A stretch of DNA of 64,000 nucleotides from Chloroflexota bacterium (GCA_011523545.1 WTGN01000081.1:1-64000); one strand, 5' to 3'. Numbered from the stretch's first letter, positions 24,751 to 33,846 are shown. Numbers and translations are program-made. Notes: a model not told the origin generated them from the sequence alone.

Positions 24751-25914
24751 ATGACCGAACTCAGCGAGCTCCTGTCCGACCTGGTCGCCATCAATTCAGT
24801 CAATCCCGATCTGGCCAAAGACGGCGCCGGCGAAGCTGACCTCGCCGACTTCATCGCCAGTTGGGGACGGGACGCCGGCCTCGAAGTCCACGTCCAGCAG
24901 GCAGCGCCAGAGCGCCCCAATGTCATTCTCATCGCTCGCGGCAGATCTGCAGTGTCTACGCGCAGCGGCGGCGGCGCCTCGCTGATGCTGAACGCGCACA
25001 CTGACACCGTCGGCGTCAGCGATATGGCGGCGCCTTTCGAGCCCGTAATCCGCGATGGCCGCCTGTATGGCCGCGGCGCTTACGATATGAAAAGCGGGCT
25101 GGCTGCCAGCATGACCGCGCTCAAAGCGGCGCGCTCGCTGAACCTCCGCGGCGACGCCATGCTCAGCGCCGTCGTCGATGAAGAGTACGGCAGCATCGGC
25201 ACAGAAGCGCTCCTGGCGGAATGGGCGCGCTGGCCCGCCGACGCCGTCTTAATCGCGGAGCCGACCGAGCTGGCTATCAGCATCGCCCATCGCGGCTTCG
25301 TCTGGGTCGATATCGAAACGGTCGGCCAGGCAGCGCATGGGTCGCGCCCCCACCTGGGCATCGACGCCATCGCCAAAATGGGGAAAGTCCTGGTCGCGCT
25401 CGACGCCTATGATCGGTCGATGCGCGCCGACCCGACGCACAACCTGCTGGGCAGCGGCTCGCTGCACGCTTCAATTATCAGCGGCGGCGAAGAGATCTCC
25501 ATGTACCCGGCGTATTGCAAACTGCAAGTCGAGCGGCGCACCATCCCCGGCGAAACCCTCGCCGGCGTCGAGGCGGAAATACAAGTCATCCTGGATGAAA
25601 TCGCCGCTGCCGACCCCGATTTCAAAGCGAGCGCCCAGGCGACCTTCGCCCGCAGCCCCTACCACATCGACGCCGCCCATCCCCTCGTCCAGCAGCTCAA
25701 GCGCATCGCCGAAGCGAACCTCGGCGATCCCGTGCAATTGATCGGCAGCAGTTGGTGGATGGATTCAGCCCTGTTCGGCGAGGCGGGCGTTCCGACGGTC
25801 GTGCTCGGCCCGGCCGGCGCCGGCGCCCATGCCAAGGAGGAACGGGTTGACCTGGCGTCAGTCGAGCGCTGCCGCGACATCTACACCGATCTGATCGCCG
25901 ACTTCTGCCGCTAG
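24751..25914 (+). CDS. M20 family metallopeptidase (ArgE/DapE-like deacylase)
   Basis: A 387-residue cytoplasmic zinc hydrolase of the acetylornithine deacetylase/succinyl-diaminopimelate desuccinylase group, cleaving N-acyl amino acids or short peptides. Metal ligands are seen in 'LNAHTDTVG' (His, Asp), 'GRGAYDMKSG' (bridging Asp), 'VVDEEYGSIGT' (Glu-Glu) and a late His in 'GAGAHAKEE'. The start at ATG 24751 is chosen because the frame upstream is Arg/Pro-rich non-family sequence. No arginine or lysine biosynthesis genes are adjacent, so the substrate remains open. Confidence 0.88.
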   Translation: MTELSELLSDLVAINSVNPDLAKDGAGEADLADFIASWGRDAGLEVHVQQAAPERPNVILIARGRSAVSTRSGGGASLMLNAHTDTVGVSDMAAPFEPVIRDGRLYGRGAYDMKSGLAASMTALKAARSLNLRGDAMLSAVVDEEYGSIGTEALLAEWARWPADAVLIAEPTELAISIAHRGFVWVDIETVGQAAHGSRPHLGIDAIAKMGKVLVALDAYDRSMRADPTHNLLGSGSLHASIISGGEEISMYPAYCKLQVERRTIPGETLAGVEAEIQVILDEIAAADPDFKASAQATFARSPYHIDAAHPLVQQLKRIAEANLGDPVQLIGSSWWMDSALFGEAGVPTVVLGPAGAGAHAKEERVDLASVERCRDIYTDLIADFCR

Positions 25915-25979
25915 GCATTACTTGGTAGACAATGATGAATGCTGCCGCAAGCAAGAAATTGCCATCAAAATCGTAATGT

Positions 25980-26006
25980 TGTACGGGCGAGCCGGTGGCT
26001 CGCCCA
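25980..26006. repeat. Single TGTACGGGCG-family hairpin
   Basis: GAGCCGGTGGCTC hairpin with TGTACGGG arm, between the convergent M20 peptidase and ychF genes. It could act as a bidirectional transcript end, but has no T-run. Confidence 0.8.
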
Positions 26007-26023
26007 CACTTGCCATAGAACGT

Positions 26024-27124
26024 TCAAACGTTGAAGCGAAACAAAATCACATCGCCGTTCTGCACCACATAATCGCGGCCTTCCACTTGCAGCAGGCCGG
26101 CCGACTTGATCGCGTTGCGGTCTTGATGCCGCTCGAAGACGGAAAAGGGAATGACCTCGGCGCGGATGAAGCCGCGTTCCATATCGCTGTGCACGACGCC
26201 GGCCGCCTGCGGGGCGGTCCAGCCCCGGCGGATCGTCCAGGCGCGGACTTCATTTTCGTTGAAGGTGAAATAGCTGATCAAACCAAGCAGGCGATAACTC
26301 TCGTTGATCAGTCCTTCCAGGCTGCTGCCCCGCAAGCCAGCCATGCTGATGTATTCAGCGCGTTCATCATCGCTCAAGCTCGCCAGTTCTTGCTCCAGCC
26401 CGGCGCAAACGGCGATCAACCGGGCGCCCTCCGCCGCCGCAATCGCCTGCGCCGACTCGAGCCAGGCATTGCCGTTCTGCAGGTCGTCTTCGCCGATGTT
26501 GGCGACATAAATGATCGGCTTCCCGGTCAGAAAGCGCATCTCGAAATCGAGGGCGACATAATCCGGGTCGTCGCGCTCTTCGAACTCGCGCAGGGGCCGC
26601 CCCGCCCCGACAAAAGCCTCCACCCGCCGCGCCATCTCCAGCTGACCCGCCAGCTTGGGCTCGCCCTTGACCTCGCGCTCCAGCTTTTCCAGGCGGCGCT
26701 CAAGCTGCTGCAAATCCGCCAGCGCCAGCTCGGTATTGATGACAGCGATGTCATCCGCCGGCTGCGGCTGCGCGTTCACATGCACAACATTCTCGTCATC
26801 GAAACAGCGCACGACATGGGCGATGGCGTCCACATTGCGGATGCGCCCCAGAAAGCGGTTGCCCAAGCCCTCGCCCTTGTGCGCGCCTTTGACCAGCCCG
26901 GCCACATCGACAAAATCAACGCGCGCCGAAATCGCCTGCTCGACGCCGACCCAGCCCTGCAGGCGCGTCAGCCGCTCATCGGGCAGCGGCACAACGGCAT
27001 GGTTGGCTTCGACCGTGCTGAAAGGATAGTTGGCGGCGACGGCGTTCTGGGCGCGCGTCAAGGCGTTGAATAACGTGCTCTTGCCGACATTGGGCAAGCC
27101 GACGATGCCGATGCTTAGGCTCAT
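26024..27124 (-). CDS. ychF: Ribosome-binding GTPase/ATPase YchF (Obg-like)
   Basis: A 366-residue universal P-loop NTPase that binds ribosomes and prefers ATP. The G1 loop is 'GLPNVGKST' (9-17), G3 lies in 'VDFVDVAGLVKGAHKGEGLGNRFL' (shown in part), a coiled-coil arm is visible around 140-175, and the nucleotide-specificity strand reads 'PIIYVANIGED'. The C-terminal TGS domain ends 'DGDVILFRFNV'-like. Length matches the family. It is a housekeeping gene that anchors this segment as chromosomal. It stands alone on the minus strand, with repeat elements on both sides. Confidence 0.95.
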   Translation of the reverse strand: MSLSIGIVGLPNVGKSTLFNALTRAQNAVAANYPFSTVEANHAVVPLPDERLTRLQGWVGVEQAISARVDFVDVAGLVKGAHKGEGLGNRFLGRIRNVDAIAHVVRCFDDENVVHVNAQPQPADDIAVINTELALADLQQLERRLEKLEREVKGEPKLAGQLEMARRVEAFVGAGRPLREFEERDDPDYVALDFEMRFLTGKPIIYVANIGEDDLQNGNAWLESAQAIAAAEGARLIAVCAGLEQELASLSDDERAEYISMAGLRGSSLEGLINESYRLLGLISYFTFNENEVRAWTIRRGWTAPQAAGVVHSDMERGFIRAEVIPFSVFERHQDRNAIKSAGLLQVEGRDYVVQNGDVILFRFNV

Positions 27125-27236
27125 GTCCCTTACCTCGCAACGATGAGTTTCCCGCTATCATACGACATGAGACGCAGAAATGTGACCGTTCGTCGCGCGA
27201 AGCTTACCACGTGTTCATGGTTTACTCATCATCGCC

Positions 27237-27309
27237 TGTAGGGGCGACTAATCTAGTCGCCCGACAGTTGAAACAAGGAGCGCGGGCGACATGGTATGTC
27301 GCCCCTACT
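27237..27309. repeat. Paired-hairpin TGTAGGGGCG element
   Basis: A complete 73-bp unit: left hairpin ACTA/TAGT, right hairpin ACAT/ATGT, ends TGTAGGGGCG and CGCCCCTACT. It lies in the 5' region shared by ychF and the RraA-like gene. The rest of 27125-27446 shows nothing recognisable. Confidence 0.85.
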
Positions 27310-27446
27310 AGCCGTCAGTTGGACAGATAACGTGGCAAATCTTGCTAGACGCGGCCTTGATTATCTTGTAGCGAATGCTCTGCCCGTTGCCAATTCAGCG
27401 CCTGGAACTGGTATAATCGCGGACGGTGAAGATTGGCGGGGTCAAG

Positions 27447-28223
27447 ATGAGCGACATTCCGCAATTCCAACGCATCAAGCAAGCGACGCTGGAGCAGCTG
27501 CGCGCGATCGGCACGGCGACCATCGCCGGCGCGCTCTCCAAGGCCGGCATCCGCAATCCGCACCTGGTCGGCTTGACGCCCTTCAACCCGGGCGCGACCG
27601 CCTGCGGCCAGGCGGTGACGTTGCAATTCATGCCCAAGCGCGAGGACTTGCACTGGGGCGATGAATACGCCGCCGCCCCCGGGCGCGAGCTGCACCGCAT
27701 CGCCATCATGGCTTGCCAGCCCGGCGACATCATTGTCGTCGACGCTCGCGGCAGCCTGAGCAGCGGCGTCTTCGGCGAGATGATGCTGACTTCATTCAAG
27801 GCGCGGGGCGGCGACGGCGTCGTTATCGATGGCTGCATCCGCGATTTTCCCGAAGTGAAAACGCTGGATCTGGGACTCTGGCTGCGCGGCGTCACGCCGA
27901 ATTTCCATACGCAGACCGATATCTTCCCCCACGCGGTCAATGTCCCAATCGCTTGCGCCGGCTGCTTCATCGAGCCGGGCGATATCATCGTCGCCGATGA
28001 TGACGGCGCGGTCGTTGTGCCTTTGGCGCTTGCGGGTAAAATCCTGGAAACCGCCAGCGCCAAAACAGAATGGGAAGTCTTCTCGCGCATGAAACTGGAA
28101 GAAGGCGGCCGCCTCGACAAGTACTACCCGCTGAACGACGAGGCGCAAAAGGAATACGAGGCCTGGCTGCGGGAGCAATCTACCCCACCCCCGGCCCCTC
28201 CCCGAAGCATCAGGGACGGGTGA
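27447..28223 (+). CDS. RraA-like family protein (HMG/CHA aldolase-type)
   Basis: A 258-residue member of the RraA / 4-hydroxy-4-methyl-2-oxoglutarate aldolase family. Core motifs are 'GPGRELHRIAIMACQPGDIIVVD' (partly), 'GDGVVIDGCIRDFPEV' with the family Arg-Asp pair, and 'PGDIIVADDDGAVVVP'. Family members retro-aldol cleave or decarboxylate oxo-acids, or are repurposed as RNase E regulators; an aldolase or decarboxylase role is likelier in this catabolic genome. The ATG at 27447 (GGCGGGG upstream) is preferred to a GTG 21 nt earlier. The last 14 residues (Pro-rich, ending SIRDG) are encoded by intergenic-type repeat DNA and are not family sequence. The stop overlaps the next start (GTGA). Confidence 0.85.
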   Translation: MSDIPQFQRIKQATLEQLRAIGTATIAGALSKAGIRNPHLVGLTPFNPGATACGQAVTLQFMPKREDLHWGDEYAAAPGRELHRIAIMACQPGDIIVVDARGSLSSGVFGEMMLTSFKARGGDGVVIDGCIRDFPEVKTLDLGLWLRGVTPNFHTQTDIFPHAVNVPIACAGCFIEPGDIIVADDDGAVVVPLALAGKILETASAKTEWEVFSRMKLEEGGRLDKYYPLNDEAQKEYEAWLREQSTPPPAPPRSIRDG

Positions 28224-28735
28224 CTTTTGTGTCGGAAGCTGCCCTGACGCTCAGCCTGTTCTTCCACATCGCGGCCACCGTCATCTGGATCGGCGGCATC
28301 CTTCTAATCACCTTCCTCGTCATGCCTGAGCTGAACAAACAGCTCGCCGCGCAGCCCGCCCTTTATCGACTGTTGACGCGCCTGCGGGCGCGCTTCACGA
28401 TTGTGGGCAATCTGGCGCTGGCGGTACTGCTCGTCACCGGCGCCCTTCAAATGTCGACCGATCCCAATTATGAGGGCTTGCTGGCCTTCAGCAATCGCTG
28501 GAGCCAGGCGCTCCTGCTCAAGCACGCGCTAATCATCGTCATGGCGCTCTGCGGCTTGCTGCTGCAATTTGGGGTGGCGCCCGCGCTGGAGCGGGCCAGC
28601 CTGCTGCGGGAACGCGGCCTGGGCGATGCCGAAGAATGGCGGCGGCTGCAAGGGCGTGAACGGCGGCTTAGCCTCATGATCGCGCTGCTCGCCCTGGCAA
28701 TCCTGGCGGCGAGCGCCTGGCTGACAGCGATTTAA
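28220..28735 (+). CDS. CopD-domain membrane protein
   Basis: A 171-residue integral membrane protein with four helices. Helix 1 carries the CopD hallmark 'FHIAATVIWIGGIL' (His ... Trp-x-Gly-Gly). Helix 2 starts near 'FTIVGNLALAVLLVTGAL', helix 3 includes 'LLLKHALIIVMALCGLL' with a second His, and helix 4 is at the C-terminus. CopD-type proteins are linked to copper uptake or to cytochrome/haem-like membrane complexes. The GTG at 28220 overlaps the stop of the RraA-like gene; another in-frame GTG at 28229 is possible. No CopC or other copper gene is nearby. Confidence 0.78.
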   Translation: MTFVSEAALTLSLFFHIAATVIWIGGILLITFLVMPELNKQLAAQPALYRLLTRLRARFTIVGNLALAVLLVTGALQMSTDPNYEGLLAFSNRWSQALLLKHALIIVMALCGLLLQFGVAPALERASLLRERGLGDAEEWRRLQGRERRLSLMIALLALAILAASAWLTAI

Positions 28736-28746
28736 GCTCACAATGC

Positions 28747-28845
28747 GTCGAGATCGACTGGTACATCAAACGCGGCAGCGATTATAAGAAAACCCGCCCG
28801 GCCTATACCGAGCGGTGCGCCAGTGGTTTTTCCGCTGGTTATTAG
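28747..28845 (+). pseudogene. Possible gene remnant (short coding-like stretch without start)
   Basis: An open stretch of 32 codons ending in TAG reads as ordinary protein (starting VEIDWYIKRG, containing YKKTRPAYTERC) but has no ribosome site or start codon of its own. It lies just downstream of the CopD-like gene in another frame. It may be the tail of a decayed secreted protein. Evidence is only composition and reading sense. Confidence 0.25.
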
Positions 28846-28876
28846 AGCGGTCAGCCCGCAACCCAGCAGGCGGGAG

Positions 28877-29473
28877 CTATGGCACTCGCCCCACTCGCCA
28901 CGAGGTCCCTGCGCCGACGCCCTGAAATGTCAGCTTCAACGGTGACGTCCACGGGCCGTTCTTTTTTCCGTCATAACGCGCGCGCACTTGGATATACAGC
29001 GTCTGGCCAATTGCGATTTGCAGTTCGGGGATGGTGAATCGACTCTCGTTCGCGCCAATATTAGCATTGCCGCGCTTATTGGTATTCGACCTTTTGGCGC
29101 TGCGGTATTTGCCGTTGATCCCCCACCTTACACGATAGCCGTCAGGATCCTTGGCTGGCGAAATCCACCTAACGCTAATGTCAAAAACGCAAGGAGAGGG
29201 ATGGCAACTTGTTGCGCCGCCGTTGGACCGCACACTCGGAATCGCCTTTGCTGGAATTCGATCTTGTGCTCCGACAACGCCAGACAACGATAGCAAGAAC
29301 GCTAGCCAGAGGGCGATGAGAATGGATTTGATTGGTAGAGACAGGCGGAAATCAAGTAAAGCAGTCTTACTAGTGGATATTACGGGGGGGGGGGTAGAAC
29401 AAACGTCTGGCGACCTTAACCGGCGGCGCCGCATTTCGTGCGCATATGGCAGACAAAGGCATAGCGTCAACAA
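28877..29473 (-). CDS. Putative secreted protein with fibronectin-III-like domain
   Basis: Encodes up to 198 residues. A hydrophobic segment at about residues 48-68 ('SILIALWLAFLLSLSGVVGAQ') looks like a signal peptide. It lies too deep for the available ATG starts, so either the true start is an unusual codon or an upstream frameshift exists, perhaps in the run of 10 G at 29384-29393. The mature part has two Cys ('SCHPSPC') and a fibronectin-III-like pattern: 'DISVRWISPAKDPDGYRVRWG', shown in part, and 'LYIQVRARYDGKKNGPW'. Function unknown; exported beta-sandwich proteins of this sort often mediate adhesion. Its reading frame is credible but the 5' end is uncertain. Confidence 0.5.
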   Translation of the reverse strand: MLTLCLCLPYAHEMRRRRLRSPDVCSTPPPVISTSKTALLDFRLSLPIKSILIALWLAFLLSLSGVVGAQDRIPAKAIPSVRSNGGATSCHPSPCVFDISVRWISPAKDPDGYRVRWGINGKYRSAKRSNTNKRGNANIGANESRFTIPELQIAIGQTLYIQVRARYDGKKNGPWTSPLKLTFQGVGAGTSWRVGRVP

Positions 29474-29635
29474 AACTCATATCCATCTCCAAACTGACCA
29501 CATCGTTTTCGCCACTTAGCATCTCATTATATCCTGCTTTGCATATTTGTCAAACACGGATTATAAGCGGGAAGGCAATCGGTTCAGAATATATCTGTAC
29601 ATAAGCCACCAGAAATCGGCTTAATTGATGGATTC

Positions 29636-29711
29636 TGTAGGGGCGAGCCATTGGGTCGCCCGAAAACGCAATCCATTATGACGTCGGGCGTTTCAGCGAA
29701 ACGCCCCTACA
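29636..29711. repeat. Paired-hairpin TGTAGGGGCG element
   Basis: A complete 76-bp unit with left hairpin GAGCC/GGGTC and right hairpin GTTTC/GAAAC. It is the only recognised content of the 380-bp gap 29474-29853. Confidence 0.85.
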
Positions 29712-29853
29712 GATTACTAAGTGAGAAAAAACTGTCATAGTTAGCGCATTTGATCTTGATGCGATTGCCCACGCCATTCTACGAGAGAACATGCCATCGG
29801 CTGCGTAATCTGTTATAAAGGAAGTATCAGTCCGCTCAGCGACTTGGAAGCGA

Positions 29854-32800
29854 ATGCTCAAAGAACAAGCGCCACTTGAAACGCAGATACCAGCACCCGC
29901 CTTCGCGGACTTCAGGCTTGAAGACCGCTACACGGCTGCTAGCGGCCGCGTCATCATGAGCGGGATTCAGGCGCTGGCGCGGCTGCCGCTCGATCAGCAT
30001 CGGGCGGACAAGCGCCGCGGCTTGCGCACCGGGGGCTTGATCACCGGGTATCGCGGCTCGCCCCTGGGCACGCTGGATTTTGTGCTGGAAAGCATCCCTG
30101 GCTTGCTGGAGGAGCATCATATCCGCTTCATCCCGGCGGTGAACGAAGAGCTGGCCGCCACCGCCATCATGGGCAGCCAGACGGTCAACCTGTTGCCCGG
30201 GCCCAAATACGACGGCGTATGCGGCATCTGGTACGGCAAGGGACCCGGCGTCGACCGCAGCGGCGATGCTTTCAAACATGCCAACCTGGCCGGCGTCGGG
30301 CAGCATGGCGGCGTGCTGGCCCTGGCCGGCGATGACCCCTCTTGCAAATCTTCCACCATCCCCTCGCACTCGGAAGTGGCGCTTTTTGACGCGCTCATGC
30401 CGATCCTCTATCCCGGCAGCGCGCAGGAGATTCTTGATTTTGGTTTGCTGGGCTTCGGCTTGTCGCGCTTCAGCGGCCTTTGGGTCGGCTTTAAAATCGT
30501 CACCGATGTCGCCGATGAATACAGCAGCGTCGATGTCGGCTTTGAGCGCGTGTCCATTGTCGAGCCGGAATTTGAGTTGAATGGCCGGCGCTGGCGTCCG
30601 CGGCAGAATTCTGACCTGATCGCGCCGTACAGCTTGCAGCAGGAGCAAGAGATCCACGATGCGCGGCTGGACGCGGCGCTCGCCTTCGCCAAAGCCAACC
30701 GCATCAACGAGATCGCCGTCCCGACCGCCGTCGCCTGGCTGGGCATCATCGCGGCGGGCAAGACCTGGCATGACTTGCGCGGCGCCCTGCGCGACGTCGG
30801 GCTGGATGACGATGCGCTGGAACGGGCGGGCATTCGCTTGCTAAAACTGGGCATGATCTTCCCGCTTGAGCCGGACATCTTGCGCCAATTCGCGGCCGGC
30901 CTGGAAGAGATCCTGGTCATCGAAGAGAAGCGATCCTTCATCGAGATGTTATGCAAGGAAGCGCTTTACGGGAGCGGGCATACGCCGCTGATCGTAGGCA
31001 AGAAAGACGAAGCCGGCAAGAAGCTGGTCAAGGCCGATAACGAACTGGACGCCGATGAGATTGTGAGGATTTTGGGGCGGCGGCTGCCGGGGCGCGTCGA
31101 CGTGCCGCTGCTGGAGCGCCGGCTGCGGGAGATCAACCGGGCGCCCGACCTGGGCACGATCCCTATCGCGGCGCGCTCGCCATATTTCTGCTCCGGCTGC
31201 CCGCACAACCGCTCGACCATAGTGCCGGCAGGTTCGATGGCGGCCGCCGGAATCGGCTGTCACACCCTGGCCATCTTGATGGACCGCGAGACCGCCGGCG
31301 TGACGCAGATGGGCGGCGAAGGCGCCAACTGGGTCGGCGCTGAGACCTTTAGCGATGTCCAGCACATCTTCCAAAACATCGGCGATGGCACCTTCGCCCA
31401 CAGCGGCTCGCTTTCGATCCGCCAGGCGACCGCAGCCGACACGACGATGACATTCAAGATTCTCTACAATTCCGCGGTGGCGATGACCGGCGGCCAAGCG
31501 GCTGACGGCCTGATGCCCGTACCCGAGCTGACACACCTGCTCTTCGCTGAAGGCGTCAAGCAGACCATCGTCGTCGCGGACGATCCGGACAAGTTTCCGC
31601 CGGACGCGCCCTGGGCGCCGGGGGCGGAAGTCTGGGAGCGCGACCGGCTGGAAGAAGCGCAGCTGCTCCTGCGCGATACGCCCGGCGTGACCGCGCTGGT
31701 TTACGATCAGGAGTGCGCGGCCAACCTGCGGCGCAAACGCCGGCGCGGTTATGCGCCTGACCCAAGCTTGCGCATCGTCATCAACGAAGCGGTTTGCGAA
31801 GGCTGCGGCGATTGCGGCTCGGTCTCCAATTGCCTCAGCGTCCAACCGGTCGAGACCGAATTCGGCCGCAAGACGCAGATTCATCAGTCCTCTTGCAACA
31901 AGGATTACACCTGCCTCGATGGCAACTGCCCGGCCTTCATGAGCGTGATCCCGGATGATTCGCGCGCGCTTCAAGCGAAACTGAGCTACCGCGTCAACCA
32001 GGAAATAGCAGAGCCGGCGCGCAGAAACATTGGCGCGGCCAATATCCTCTTCATGGGCATCGGCGGCACCGGCGTCGTCACCGCCAATCAAATCCTGGGT
32101 ACGGCGGCGGCGCTGGACGGCTTCCACGTGCGCTCCCTGGACCAGACCGGGCTCAGCCAGAAAGGCGGGCCGGTCGTCTCGAATCTGAAGATCAGCAGCG
32201 AGCCGATTGACAGCGCGCCCAAGATTGGGGCAGCGGCGGCCGATGCCTTCCTCGTCTTTGATGTGCTGACGGCGACGGAAAGCAAGAATCTCATCCGCGC
32301 CCATCCGCAGCGCAGCGTCGCCATCGTCAGCAGCAGCCAAGTGCCGACCGGCGCCATGGTGCGCGATACGACGGTCGAATATCCCGAGGCCGATCACCTG
32401 CTTGAGTTGATCAATCGCCAAACCCTGGCCGGCGACAATGTCTTCTTCGACGCGATCGGCCTGGCGGAAGCGCTGTTTGGCGATCACATGATGGCCAACA
32501 TGATCGTCATCGGCGCCGCATATCAAGCCGGGACGCTGCCCATGTCCGCGGCCGCCATCGAGCGCGCCATCGCCCTGAACGGCGTCAAAGTCGAGGACAA
32601 CCAGCACGCTTTTCGCGCGGGCCGCCAGGCCCTTGCCGACCCGGGCCGGCTGGCGAACCTGGAACTCAAACGGAGCGGCGCCCTGGAAACGAAGACCGAG
32701 CCCTCGCCGGCGGCAATTGCGCTCATCCAAGGCGTCGGCGCAACCGGCGAATTGAAGCGGCTGCTGGATATCCGCGTTCCCGAGTTGATCGCTTATCAAA

Positions 32801-33372
32801 ATGAGGCTTACGCGCGAGCTTATATCGATGATGTGAAGCGCGTATACGCGGCGGAACAAGCTGCCTGCCCGGGCGCGGCAGACTTGAGCGAAGCCTTCGC
32901 CCGCTATCTCTTCAAGCTGATGGCCTATAAGGACGAATACGAAGTCGCGCGCCTAAGCCTCAAGAGTGAAGTGGGGGCGGCGCTGGCCGAGCAATTCGGC
33001 GCGCGCGCGAAGCTGCACTTTCACCTGCAGCCGCCGCTTCTGAAAGCCCTCGGGCTCAAGCGCAAAATCAAAGTGGGCCGCTGGTTCAAGCTGGTTTATC
33101 GCGCCCTGTATCAACTGCGTGGCCTGCGCGGGACGCCGTTCGACGTTTTCGGTTACGATCACGTGCGGCGGACCGAGCGCGTCCTGATCGTTCAATATCG
33201 GCGGCTGGTTTTCGAGGCGGTTAGCGATTTGAGCGGTGAGAATTATGATCGCGCGGTCAAGCTGGCGCAGCTGCCCGATGTCATCCGCGGCTACGATGAG
33301 GTGAAGCTGGGGAATGTGGAGCGCTTCTGGGAAAAAGTGCGGGCGCTGAGTTTTGACAAGCCTAGTGATTAG
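29854..33372 (+). CDS. Indolepyruvate:ferredoxin oxidoreductase, fused alpha-gamma form
   Basis: A 1172-residue enzyme that oxidatively decarboxylates aryl or branched 2-oxoacids to acyl-CoA, reducing ferredoxin; used in aromatic amino acid catabolism. The N-terminal pyrimidine-binding domain includes 'TGYRGSPLGTLD' and 'AVNEELAATAIMGSQ'. A 'CSGCPHN' pair (446-452) precedes the thiamine-diphosphate motif 'GGEGANWVG' (about 487-495). A Cys-rich ferredoxin-like part follows (about 648-699; 'CEGCGDC', 'CLDGNCPAF'). From about 729 comes the gamma domain ('FMGIGGTGVVTANQILG', 'DQTGLSQKGGPV'), then a C-terminal extension of about 250 residues found in bacterial fused forms. Start has GGAAG upstream. 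It stands as a single gene. Confidence 0.93.
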   Translation: MLKEQAPLETQIPAPAFADFRLEDRYTAASGRVIMSGIQALARLPLDQHRADKRRGLRTGGLITGYRGSPLGTLDFVLESIPGLLEEHHIRFIPAVNEELAATAIMGSQTVNLLPGPKYDGVCGIWYGKGPGVDRSGDAFKHANLAGVGQHGGVLALAGDDPSCKSSTIPSHSEVALFDALMPILYPGSAQEILDFGLLGFGLSRFSGLWVGFKIVTDVADEYSSVDVGFERVSIVEPEFELNGRRWRPRQNSDLIAPYSLQQEQEIHDARLDAALAFAKANRINEIAVPTAVAWLGIIAAGKTWHDLRGALRDVGLDDDALERAGIRLLKLGMIFPLEPDILRQFAAGLEEILVIEEKRSFIEMLCKEALYGSGHTPLIVGKKDEAGKKLVKADNELDADEIVRILGRRLPGRVDVPLLERRLREINRAPDLGTIPIAARSPYFCSGCPHNRSTIVPAGSMAAAGIGCHTLAILMDRETAGVTQMGGEGANWVGAETFSDVQHIFQNIGDGTFAHSGSLSIRQATAADTTMTFKILYNSAVAMTGGQAADGLMPVPELTHLLFAEGVKQTIVVADDPDKFPPDAPWAPGAEVWERDRLEEAQLLLRDTPGVTALVYDQECAANLRRKRRRGYAPDPSLRIVINEAVCEGCGDCGSVSNCLSVQPVETEFGRKTQIHQSSCNKDYTCLDGNCPAFMSVIPDDSRALQAKLSYRVNQEIAEPARRNIGAANILFMGIGGTGVVTANQILGTAAALDGFHVRSLDQTGLSQKGGPVVSNLKISSEPIDSAPKIGAAAADAFLVFDVLTATESKNLIRAHPQRSVAIVSSSQVPTGAMVRDTTVEYPEADHLLELINRQTLAGDNVFFDAIGLAEALFGDHMMANMIVIGAAYQAGTLPMSAAAIERAIALNGVKVEDNQHAFRAGRQALADPGRLANLELKRSGALETKTEPSPAAIALIQGVGATGELKRLLDIRVPELIAYQNEAYARAYIDDVKRVYAAEQAACPGAADLSEAFARYLFKLMAYKDEYEVARLSLKSEVGAALAEQFGARAKLHFHLQPPLLKALGLKRKIKVGRWFKLVYRALYQLRGLRGTPFDVFGYDHVRRTERVLIVQYRRLVFEAVSDLSGENYDRAVKLAQLPDVIRGYDEVKLGNVERFWEKVRALSFDKPSD

Positions 33373-33396
33373 GAGCGGCTCGCCCAAAAAGGCTGT

Positions 33397-33445
33397 TGTA
33401 GGGGCGACTGACCCGCTGTGTCTACGCGCGGCGGTGAGTCGCCCA
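33397..33445. repeat. Interrupted TGTAGGGGCG-family hairpin
   Basis: The outer arms match the family (TGTAGGGGCGACT and AGTCGCCC), but about 20 bp of unrelated sequence replaces the normal 3-nt loop. It may be a recombination product of two copies. Confidence 0.6.
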
Positions 33446-33489
33446 CGTTCTGCAAAAGCGATAACCGGCGAAACATAGCGTGCCCGACA

Positions 33490-33669
33490 TCATCGACCGG
33501 CCTGCGCCTGTATTTTCTTCTTGCCGGTCTCATCAAGCTCACGATAAAACTTGCGCAGGGCGGACAGCACCGCCTGGCGAATGATGAAGTAGAGAACGGC
33601 CACCGGGACAAGGAAGAGCAGCAGATAGACCACGACAACCATCAATTCAATCGTTCCCATTTTGGGCAT
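33490..33669 (-). CDS. Small single-pass membrane protein
   Basis: A 59-residue protein: a short N-terminus (MPKMGTIEL), one strongly hydrophobic helix (about 10-31, 'VVVVYLLLFLVPVAVLYFII'), then a Lys/Arg-rich amphipathic tail ('ALRKFYRELDETGKKK'). The ATG complementary to 33667-33669 has a near-perfect ribosome site (GGAGGTG) 6 nt upstream, strong support for a real gene. The open frame extends further upstream but without such a site. Function unknown; the basic tail after the helix suggests an N-out, C-in orientation. Confidence 0.65.
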   Translation of the reverse strand: MPKMGTIELMVVVVYLLLFLVPVAVLYFIIRQAVLSALRKFYRELDETGKKKIQAQAGR

Positions 33670-33846
33670 GTTACACCTCCATTGCGCTTGCAACTGATCA
33701 GAGACGCCGCGAAGAACGTTGGTCTCATCGTAGCTGGTTACCGCTAGCGCCGCAATAGAGCCACTCCACCTGTACCCCACAGCGCATTCACGTTACCATT
33801 GCCCGCATCCTGCTGGACGGGCACAAGCATACGAGGACAACCCAAA

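Noticed and set aside
24491..24754. An 87-codon frame between the second acyl-CoA-dehydrogenase-like gene and the M20 peptidase
   Set aside because: No ribosome site, unlikely composition, and it overlaps both the upstream gene end and the inverted repeat at 24685-24707.
30949..32859. A 636-codon open frame antisense to the indolepyruvate oxidoreductase
   Set aside because: The plus-strand frame shows thiamine, Fe-S and gamma-domain motifs over its whole length; the antisense frame is low-complexity Arg/Gly/Ala sequence typical of GC-rich shadows.
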